A stretch of DNA of 8,213 nucleotides. Origin: CAZFCK01 sp964517355 (lineage in GTDB: Bacteria > Desulfobacterota > Desulfovibrionia > Desulfovibrionales > Desulfovibrionaceae). The position numbers and the translations under genes are program-made. Of this stretch, positions 1-5,192 are shown piece by piece. The notes beneath the pieces were generated by a model. That model was not told where the DNA came from. It saw only the letters and a list, made by a program, of their open reading frames with translations, and did not search any database. The stretch lies in contig CAZFCK010000216.1 of the NCBI GenBank assembly GCA_964517355.1, forward strand, positions 1-8,213. Reading direction: 5' to 3'. Positions within the stretch are counted from its first letter, which is position 1, and every line of letters begins with the position of its first letter.

Positions 1-10
1 AGGGGAGAGC

Positions 11-59
11 GCGAGAGGGGAAACCCTTTTCAAAGGGTTTCCCCTCTCGCATTTTTTTT
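11..59 (+). terminator. Strong intrinsic terminator of a gene left of the window
   Basis: A perfect 19-bp inverted repeat (11-29 pairs with 32-50, two-base loop at 30-31) is followed at once by A and eight T (51-59). The T tract lies on the + strand, so it ends transcription entering from the left edge; the gene it serves is outside the window. The arm sequence (GCGAG-A-GGGGAAACCC) recurs almost exactly near the right edge at about 8171-8187. Confidence 0.9.
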
Positions 60-60
60 G

Positions 61-94
61 GAAAAAAAGCCGACCGTCCTTATGGACGGCCGGC
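61..94 (-). terminator. Intrinsic terminator of the subtilase gene
   Basis: An 11-position stem with one A-C mismatch (69-79 with 84-94, loop TTAT at 80-83) is preceded on the + strand by seven A (62-68), which read as a T7 tract on the minus strand. It sits 29 bases past the subtilase stop codon (123-125) in the right orientation. It lies directly next to the + strand terminator at 11-59, a normal arrangement for convergent genes. Confidence 0.85.
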
Positions 95-122
95 AGGTAA
101 GTGCGCGATTGAGCGGGAGCTG

Positions 123-2375
123 CTATTTAAAAGGAGCCGCTCCGCCGATGTCCCAGCCAAGCCGCGGGGATATGGTGGGCAATGCGCCGGCGCCGCTGGG
201 CGAGGCGTGGGTCAGGAACTGCGCCACGTTGGCGCCGGTGCTGCCGTTGCGCCAGAGCAAGTCGGGGCTGTTGTCCTTGTTGAAGTCGGCCAGGCCCTTG
301 ATGTCCCAATTCGTGTCGGCGATGGTTGTTACCGCGGCCGCTCCGCTAACGGTGTAGCCGCTCATGAGCACCGCCACCACCTGGCCTGTGGAAGCGTTGC
401 GCCACAGGATGTCGGCGTTGGAATCACCAGAGAGATCGGCTGCGCCGCGGGGCTGCCAGTTCGTTGTGTACGTGGGGAGCCAGACGGGCGGGCCGTTGAG
501 TTTGGCGTCGCTGGTCAGGAAGGTGATGGCCGTGCGCCCGTTGGTGGGGTTGTGCCACAGCAAATCCCCTGCGCCGTCGCCGTTGAAGTCGGCGCAGGCG
601 CCGATGGTCCAGGGATAGGGGATGGTCAAAGAACCGAGAAAACCGGCGATGGTCACGCCGTTCATCAAGGCGAGAATATCAGCGCCGGAACTCGGATTGC
701 GCCACATGACGTCGGTTTCGCCGTCGCCGTTGAAGTCGTGCAGACAGGCCACGTTCCATGCGGCGTTGATGGCGGTGGCGGCAACGCCCGAGGTGGGGGT
801 TACGCCGTCCATGTACCAGATGGTGTTGGCTCCGCTGGTGACATTACGCCACCAGACATCTCCCTGGCTTGTGGCCACGGGCTGGAGCCTTTGGGCGGCC
901 TGATCCACCTGGATACGTCTGGTGATGCCCGTTGGGCTGCCGCAGCGGTTGAAGGTGACGTTCTGCCCGGTGGCCGTCAGAGCGGAGAGGATGTCGTTGA
1001 CGCTGGCGTCGTTTTTGTAGCTGCGCAGAAGCGCCCAGGCGCCGGCCACATGCGGTGTGGCCATGGACGTGCCGTTCCAGGATTCGTACGAGGTGTCGGA
1101 ATCCGCCGTGGACGAGTAGATTTGCACGCCGGGAGCGAAAAGGGGCGTCAGGCTGTCCGCCCAGTTGCTGAAGCTGGCGATCACGTCGCTGTCGTCGCTG
1201 GCGCCGACGGCCACGGAAGAGGAGATGCACGCGGGGGCGCCGATATAGCCGCAGTACCCGTTGTTGCCGGTGGCGATGGCCGTGGCGATGCCCGCGGCGC
1301 GCAGCAGGTCGATGGCGCTTTTGCGGGAATCGGAGTCGCAGGCGCTGGAGTAGTTGCCCCCGCCGAGGCTCATGTTCACGGAGGAGATGGGGTAGGAACT
1401 GCGCAAGGAATACACGTACTCAAGCCCGAGGAGCTGATCGCTGGTGTAGGACAGGGCGCAGTTGGTCTTCCCACCGCAAGAGGTGGAGGTGAAGCCGTCG
1501 GAAAAGACCTGAACGGCTACGATATTGGAGCTGGGGGCCACGCCTTTGACGGTGCCGGCCGGGTTTTTGCCCGAGGAGATGCCCGCCACGTGGGTGCCGT
1601 GGTCCCACCCCCCGTCGATACCCTGGAGGTTGTAGTAATGGCGCGCGGAACCGGCTCCAATCTGCTGGTCCGTGCCGTTGGGGCAGAGGGTGGCGTTGGG
1701 ATTGGAGGAATACTTGCTGGTAAAGCAGGCTTCCACGATGGTTTTTCCGCTGAACATTTCATGTGTGGAGCGGATGCCGGTATCCAGAACCGCAACATAG
1801 TAATTCTGGCCCGTGTAGCCCTGGCTCCACAGGGTGTTCGCGCCGATGAGCGTGGTGCTGGTGGTCAACGCGGGTTTAGAGACATCCTCCGGTTCCAGCA
1901 CCTCGGGTTGTTCGGGTAAAGGCGTGGGTTTGTCTTCCTCAATGGCCAGAACGCCGGGCAAAGAGGCCAGGTCGGCCAGGCCCTCGGCGTCCACGGTGTA
2001 GACCACGTACGGCAGGTAGCTGAAGACCCGCTCGCGGGTGGCCGTGCCGGAGGACAATTGACCCTGGACCACGTCGGCGGCATTGGCGATCGCCTGGCCG
2101 AGGGCCTGGTCCACGGTCTGGGCGGCAGCCACATCGGCTTCCTGATTGGGGGCCACCACGTCGAAAGCGGCGGACGCGGTACGCAGCAAGGCGTAGCGCG
2201 GTACGTCGATTTTCACGATGACGCGCACCGTGTCGAATTTATCCAGTTTATATTGCACAGTATCCACATCAACGATCTTGCTTGCCGCAAAAACGGGTAA
2301 AGCAAACAAGAGTAGGGCCAAAACCAAGCCATAGCCGGCGCTGTGCCGCAGCATTGGATGCTTTAACACGGACAT
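123..2375 (-). CDS. Secreted subtilisin-like serine protease (S8) with I9 propeptide and C-terminal FG-GAP/VCBS-like repeats
   Basis: This encodes a 750-residue exported endopeptidase. The ATG at 2375 is chosen because GGGAGGA (2382-2388) lies 6 bases upstream; an in-frame TTG at 2390 overlaps that site. Residues 1-30 are a Sec signal peptide (hydrophobic core, then VFA/AS). Residues 50-150 resemble an inhibitor-I9 propeptide, followed by a proline/glutamate-rich linker (about 150-168). The S8 domain has the full catalytic set: Asp198 in LDTGI, His259 in DHGTHVAG, oxyanion Asn371 in ATGNNG and Ser437 in NGTSMATPHVAG. Ten cysteines in the protease and repeat regions suit disulfides. From residue 506 five copies of a ~50-residue unit (D-x-L/V-W-R-N...G) follow; DFNGDG calcium-type loops are intact at 547 and 596, altered at 647 and 697. 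No membrane anchor is seen, so release into the medium or periplasm is likely. Substrate unknown. The two upstream minus-strand genes encode peptidase-inhibitor-like proteins. Confidence 0.95.
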   Translation of the reverse strand: MSVLKHPMLRHSAGYGLVLALLLFALPVFAASKIVDVDTVQYKLDKFDTVRVIVKIDVPRYALLRTASAAFDVVAPNQEADVAAAQTVDQALGQAIANAADVVQGQLSSGTATRERVFSYLPYVVYTVDAEGLADLASLPGVLAIEEDKPTPLPEQPEVLEPEDVSKPALTTSTTLIGANTLWSQGYTGQNYYVAVLDTGIRSTHEMFSGKTIVEACFTSKYSSNPNATLCPNGTDQQIGAGSARHYYNLQGIDGGWDHGTHVAGISSGKNPAGTVKGVAPSSNIVAVQVFSDGFTSTSCGGKTNCALSYTSDQLLGLEYVYSLRSSYPISSVNMSLGGGNYSSACDSDSRKSAIDLLRAAGIATAIATGNNGYCGYIGAPACISSSVAVGASDDSDVIASFSNWADSLTPLFAPGVQIYSSTADSDTSYESWNGTSMATPHVAGAWALLRSYKNDASVNDILSALTATGQNVTFNRCGSPTGITRRIQVDQAAQRLQPVATSQGDVWWRNVTSGANTIWYMDGVTPTSGVAATAINAAWNVACLHDFNGDGETDVMWRNPSSGADILALMNGVTIAGFLGSLTIPYPWTIGACADFNGDGAGDLLWHNPTNGRTAITFLTSDAKLNGPPVWLPTYTTNWQPRGAADLSGDSNADILWRNASTGQVVAVLMSGYTVSGAAAVTTIADTNWDIKGLADFNKDNSPDLLWRNGSTGANVAQFLTHASPSGAGALPTISPRLGWDIGGAAPFK

Positions 2376-2381
2376 GATAAA

Positions 2382-2388
2382 TCCTCCC
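2382..2388 (-). promoter_or_regulatory. Ribosome binding site that fixes the subtilase start
   Basis: GGGAGGA on the minus strand, 6 bases before the ATG at 2375. It selects this ATG over the in-frame TTG at 2390, which would lie upstream of the site and give a less clean signal peptide. Confidence 0.8.
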
Positions 2389-2415
2389 AAGTCTTCAATG
2401 TGTTGTGGTCTCTCT

Positions 2416-2435
2416 CTCCATTAATCCCCATTAAT
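2416..2435. repeat. Tandem 10-base repeat in the subtilase leader
   Basis: Two adjacent copies of CYCCATTAAT (2416-2425 and 2426-2435, 9 of 10 identical) lie just downstream of the predicted promoter, inside the 5' leader of the subtilase mRNA. Position would suit an operator, but two short copies can also occur by chance. Confidence 0.4.
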
Positions 2436-2451
2436 AAATTCTAATATACCT

Positions 2452-2480
2452 ATAATACAACACCGAGCTGTGGTGGACAA
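2452..2480 (-). promoter_or_regulatory. Sigma-70-type promoter of the subtilase gene
   Basis: On the minus strand TTGTCC (2475-2480; 4 of 6 to consensus) is followed after exactly 17 bases by TATTAT (2452-2457; 5 of 6). The predicted start near 2445 gives a 5' leader of about 70 bases, containing a tandem 10-base repeat (2416-2435) and a purine-rich GAGA run. This suggests the protease can be transcribed separately from the two inhibitor genes. Prediction by eye only. Confidence 0.55.
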
Positions 2481-2617
2481 CACAAAAGGACGACAAAAAT
2501 TAACAGAACTAAAGTTTTCTTTACACTGAGGGAAAACCGTGCACATACAGCTGGTGTATCCGGGTGCTGCACCGTACTGACGGAGTGCATCAACCTGCAA
2601 AAGGTTTAGATTTTTAG

Positions 2618-2661
2618 GCATTTTTCTGAAACAACAGGGTATTGTTTCAAGGCGAAAATGC
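2618..2661. other. Interrupted stem-loop directly after the I9-like gene
   Basis: A perfect 8-bp inverted repeat (TGAAACAA 2627-2634 with TTGTTTCA 2642-2649, 7-base loop) is extended by a second pairing block (GCATTTTTC 2618-2626 with GAAAATGC 2654-2661, one bulged T), with bases 2650-2653 unpaired. It begins one base past the I9-like stop codon (2663-2665). No T tract follows on either strand, so it is not a standard intrinsic terminator; an mRNA 3'-end stabiliser or processing hairpin is a possible role. Confidence 0.6.
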
Positions 2662-2662
2662 G

Positions 2663-3079
2663 CTAAAAAGGGCGGGAGACGGCGTCGGGCTGGAGTTCCA
2701 GCACCAGGGGATGACGACGCAGGGCCTCTTCACCGCCCGTGTCCGCGTTGAACACCGCTGCGGGAGTGAACTTAAATACTTCCAACAACACGGCCCCGCT
2801 GCCTGCGACATCCTTTTCCACCTGGGCGGCCGTCTCTTGAATGGCCCGCGTCAGGGCCATGTCGGCTTCCGCGCTTTTTCCCTCCACCGAGGCCCGCTTA
2901 AGCGCTTCGTAATCCGCCACGCGCAGGCTCACGATGAACCGCCCGCCCTTATCCTCGGAAACGGAAGATGAATGCTCGTTGTTCATGGGGGCTTTCCCTA
3001 GGGCCATGGATTGTGACATGAACGTCAGGCAAAGAGACGCGCCGATAAACACCATGATGACCATGCGCCGTATGCTCAT
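2663..3079 (-). CDS. Small exported protein resembling a stand-alone subtilisin propeptide (I9-like inhibitor)
   Basis: This encodes 138 residues. The ATG at 3079 is chosen because AAGGA lies 8 bases upstream; the in-frame TTG at 3097 overlaps that site. Residues 1-26 form a signal peptide (RR, hydrophobic stretch, then SMA). Residues 47-138 can be aligned by eye with the propeptide of the neighbouring subtilase: RFIVSLRVADYEALKRAS against RVIVKIDVPRYALLRTAS (8 of 18 identical), a shared EAD-x-A helix, and VFKFTP...HPLVLEL against VFSYLP...LPGVLAI. There is no protease domain and the reading frame stops naturally. Free-standing I9 proteins known from fungi (yeast PBI2, Pleurotus POIA1) inhibit subtilases in trans, so an inhibitor or folding helper for the adjacent protease is the inferred role. 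It lies 54 bases after the I42 inhibitor gene, probably in one operon. The I9-like call is firm as a resemblance; the function is not proven. Confidence 0.75.
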   Translation of the reverse strand: MSIRRMVIMVFIGASLCLTFMSQSMALGKAPMNNEHSSSVSEDKGGRFIVSLRVADYEALKRASVEGKSAEADMALTRAIQETAAQVEKDVAGSGAVLLEVFKFTPAAVFNADTGGEEALRRHPLVLELQPDAVSRPF

Positions 3080-3133
3080 ACCGTGATTCCTTCGCAAAAG
3101 CTTTTTCTCTCGATGAGACGGGCAAACAGACTA

Positions 3134-3538
3134 CTACCGTATTTCCACTATGAGCTGGAACCAGTCCTCAGCAGTCTGCACGTCCTCCCAGGGGCGGTAA
3201 TACGCCAACTCCAAAACCGTGCTGCCCTTTGTAAGGGCGGAAAATGAAAATGTGCGCGTGCCCCCTTTTCCTATGCGCGGTTCAAGAGGGGGCACATAGG
3301 CGTCTTCGTCCAGCCGCAACATCAAGGTATCGCATTTCACAACACGCCAGTCGTACCCTGTGGAAGGGTTGGAAGGCAGGGAAAGGGTCATTTGCTGCCC
3401 CGGATTGAGGGATACCGCGCCCCCGCTGGCTTCGGGCCCCAGCAGCAGGGCCTGGCCGGCCGCACCCGTGGTGGTGGCGGCGCAACCGAAAAAAGTATAA
3501 ATAATGAAAAGCATGCATGCAAAGCGTATTGTATTCAT
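3134..3538 (-). CDS. Chagasin-like (I42) cysteine-peptidase inhibitor, probable lipoprotein
   Basis: This encodes 134 residues. The ATG at 3538 is used because AAGGA (3545-3549) precedes it and the signal peptide starts here; the open frame runs further upstream to 3721 without export features. Residues 1-18 are hydrophobic and end in FFGC (Cys19), a plausible though atypical lipobox, so the protein may be lipid-anchored. The domain from about residue 40 carries the three loops by which chagasin/ICP proteins plug papain-like active sites: NPSTGY (57-62), G-K-G-G (90-93) and YRPW (114-117). The length fits the family. Known members bind C1 cysteine peptidases tightly; no such peptidase gene is in this window, so the target could be host, prey or competitor enzymes. 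It is the first gene of the minus-strand block, divergent from cbiET. Confidence 0.88.
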   Translation of the reverse strand: MNTIRFACMLFIIYTFFGCAATTTGAAGQALLLGPEASGGAVSLNPGQQMTLSLPSNPSTGYDWRVVKCDTLMLRLDEDAYVPPLEPRIGKGGTRTFSFSALTKGSTVLELAYYRPWEDVQTAEDWFQLIVEIR

Positions 3539-3556
3539 GGCGGGTCCTTTTTTCTT

Positions 3557-3586
3557 TCTATACCATGAATGAGCGTCGTTTCGCAA
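3557..3586 (-). promoter_or_regulatory. Possible promoter of the inhibitor operon
   Basis: On the minus strand TTGCGA (3581-3586) and TATAGA (3557-3562) are 18 bases apart, each 4 of 6 to the sigma-70 consensus. Transcription would start near 3550, leaving a very short leader before the ATG at 3538, which weakens the call. An alternative promoter further upstream (up to about 3720) cannot be excluded. Confidence 0.25.
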
Positions 3587-3607
3587 CGACCCGGCGCCAC
3601 TGCCGGG
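3575..3607. other. Two adjacent hairpins in the divergent intergenic region
   Basis: GTCGTT/AACGAC (3575-3580 with 3585-3590, TCGC loop) is followed immediately by CCCGGC/GCCGGG (3590-3595 with 3602-3607, six-base loop). They lie between the divergent inhibitor operon and cbiET, about 180 bases before the latter. No T tract follows on either strand. The GCCACTGCCGGGAAG string superficially recalls cobalamin-riboswitch boxes, but the other conserved elements are missing. Confidence 0.4.
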
Positions 3608-3770
3608 AAGACAAGAACCGGGAACAGATGTTTTCCTTCGACGAGAAGATGGACAATCGACCGTCTTTTGTAGCATGTAACATCCAGCAGTCGTTCGCGG
3701 GGCGAAATGTTGTGTCAACACGTTGTCATAATAAAAAAATACCAGATACGCCCAGCAGATATATCATGTT

Positions 3771-3777
3771 TCAAGGA
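3771..3777 (+). promoter_or_regulatory. Ribosome binding site of cbiET
   Basis: AAGGAG (within 3771-3779) precedes the ATG at 3786 by about 8 bases, supporting that start. No convincing -10/-35 pair was found for this gene; a good TTGTCA at 3723-3728 has only poor -10 partners. Confidence 0.7.
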
Positions 3778-3785
3778 GCGAGGAC

Positions 3786-5006
3786 ATGCCCATAACTGTG
3801 ATCGGCCTCGGGCTCGATTATACCAATCTGCCGCCGCAAACCGCGGCCCGCATCGCCAAAGCCACCGTGTTGGTGGGGGGCGAAGCCCATTTGCGCCACT
3901 TCGCCGAGCACGAAGCCATTAAAGTGCGCATCTCCACCCCACTTGTGGGCGTGATCAACGCCATCAATAATTACGACAAGGAAGATCATGAGATCGTGGT
4001 GCTGGCCACCGGCGATCCTTTGTTTTTCGGCATCGGCAGCACCCTGGTGCAGGAACTGGGACCGGGGCGCGTGGACGTTATTCCCAATGTGAGCACCCTG
4101 CAGGTGGCCGCCGCCCGGACTAAAATTCCCTGGCACGATATCGCCATGATCTCCTTGCACGGCAGAAGCGGCATGCACCCCCTTTTCGAAGCCCTTATGC
4201 GCAATCCCCGGGTGGCCGTGCTCACGGACGCGCGCAGCATTCCCGCGGCCATTGCCCAGGCTCTTTTGGATAAGGGCGCGGAAAATTATCGCATATGGGT
4301 CTTCGAAGATCTGGAAAGCGAACGGGAAAAGGTGGATGTCTACGACCTGCGCAACGCGAGCAGGCGCAGTTTTTCCAGCTTGAACCTCGTGTTGCTGGAA
4401 CGCACCAGCCCTCCGGCCAATACCCTGTGCCTGGGGATTCCGGACGAGCGTTTCACCGTTCACGACGGCCTGATCACCAAGGGACCCGTGCGCGCCGTGG
4501 GTCTTGCCGCGTTGCGTCTCACTCCGGGCAATCTGCTTTGGGATCTCGGGGCCGGTTGCGGCGCATTGGCCATCGAAGCTGCCGCGCTCCTTTCCAGCGG
4601 CAGCGTGTACGCCGTGGAAAAACGCAGTGACCGCGTGGCCTTGATTCGTGAAAACATCCGGCGCTGCCACGCCTTGCTCGTGGAGGCCGTGCACGGCACC
4701 ATGCCGCGCTGCCTCGCCGAATTGCCGGACCCGGACAGGGTTTTTATAGGGGGCGGCTTGAGCCGCGATCCGGAGATCCTTAATGAAGCCGCCAAGCGCC
4801 TCAAGCCCGGAGGACGGCTTGTGGCGCATTGCCTGCTCCTGGACACGCTGACCAAGCTGCGGGAAACCCTCAGCGGCCTGGGCTGGAAATACGAGGTCAC
4901 CATGCTCAACGCGGCCCAGTCCATGCCCCTGGGGAAGGACATGTATCTTCAGGGGCAGAATCCCATTTTCATTTTCAGTACGAGCAAACCCGAGTGCGGT
5001 TCCTGA
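3786..5006 (+). CDS. cbiET: Fused CbiE-CbiT: cobalt-precorrin C5- and C15-methyltransferase (decarboxylating), CobL type
   Basis: This encodes a 406-residue bifunctional cytoplasmic enzyme of corrin ring synthesis. Residues 1-205 are the CbiE half, a tetrapyrrole methylase with the N-terminal VIGLGL strand and the ATGDPLFFGIG S-adenosylmethionine loop (74-84). Residues 225-398 are the CbiT half, with DGLITKGPVRA (227-237), the Rossmann glycine-rich DLGAGCG (253-259) and acidic Glu278 after the second strand. In the anaerobic pathway CbiT methylates C15 of cobalt-precorrin-6B and removes the C12 acetate carboxyl, and CbiE then methylates C5; the aerobic orthologue is CobL. The length matches CobL/CbiET fusions. 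A sound ribosome site precedes the ATG, and a strong terminator follows 39 bases after the stop, so it looks monocistronic. Its pathway partner CbiF is encoded 2.3 kb downstream. The identification is secure; aerobic or anaerobic use is inferred from the likely lineage. Confidence 0.95.
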   Translation: MPITVIGLGLDYTNLPPQTAARIAKATVLVGGEAHLRHFAEHEAIKVRISTPLVGVINAINNYDKEDHEIVVLATGDPLFFGIGSTLVQELGPGRVDVIPNVSTLQVAAARTKIPWHDIAMISLHGRSGMHPLFEALMRNPRVAVLTDARSIPAAIAQALLDKGAENYRIWVFEDLESEREKVDVYDLRNASRRSFSSLNLVLLERTSPPANTLCLGIPDERFTVHDGLITKGPVRAVGLAALRLTPGNLLWDLGAGCGALAIEAAALLSSGSVYAVEKRSDRVALIRENIRRCHALLVEAVHGTMPRCLAELPDPDRVFIGGGLSRDPEILNEAAKRLKPGGRLVAHCLLLDTLTKLRETLSGLGWKYEVTMLNAAQSMPLGKDMYLQGQNPIFIFSTSKPECGS

Positions 5007-5044
5007 TTCGCGGAACCCCGCCCACGTTTTTCCATACATGTGCG

Positions 5045-5072
5045 AAAAGGCTCCCCAGGGAGCCTTTTTTTT
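5045..5072 (+). terminator. Intrinsic terminator after cbiET, likely bidirectional
   Basis: AAAAGGCTCC (5045-5054) pairs with GGAGCCTTTT (5059-5068) around a CCAG loop, and the T run extends through 5072 (eight T in total). It begins 39 bases after the cbiET stop. Read on the minus strand the same stem is followed by four T, so it may also stop transcripts from the convergent glycosyltransferase gene. Confidence 0.92.
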
Positions 5073-5192
5073 GGTTACTTATCAATAGGTGACGATTTTT
5101 AATATTTTGAAATAATTAAATTTTAAAGCTCCGATAATGGCGGGCTCCACAGCGCTCTCCGCGGGTTCCCTTTGCCGGGCAAAGAGGCCGCA

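Noticed and set aside
207..1919. 570-codon open frame on the + strand
   Set aside because: It lies wholly antisense to the subtilase with its complete catalytic triad; its glycine/valine/alanine-rich translation is a GC-bias shadow with no domain.
2421..2621. 66-codon open frame upstream of the subtilase
   Set aside because: It spans the predicted subtilase promoter, has no good ribosome site and no recognisable features.
3590..3625. Cobalamin riboswitch before cbiET
   Set aside because: Only a GCCACTG..GGGAAG string fits; the upstream GGGAA...GGTG core and a proper B12 box are not visible, and the 5' half would run into the divergent inhibitor gene.
3134..3721. Longer start (3721) for the I42 inhibitor
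   Set aside because: The extra 61 residues carry no export signal and would bury the signal peptide; the ATG at 3538 has a ribosome site and starts the signal peptide directly.
3771..5039. 422-codon open frame on the minus strand
   Set aside because: It is antisense to the clearly recognised cbiET, has no ribosome site and no recognisable motif.
5085..5135. AT-rich island as a promoter or origin
   Set aside because: It lies between convergent genes just after a terminator, and no -35/-10 pair, iterons or gene reading from it was found.
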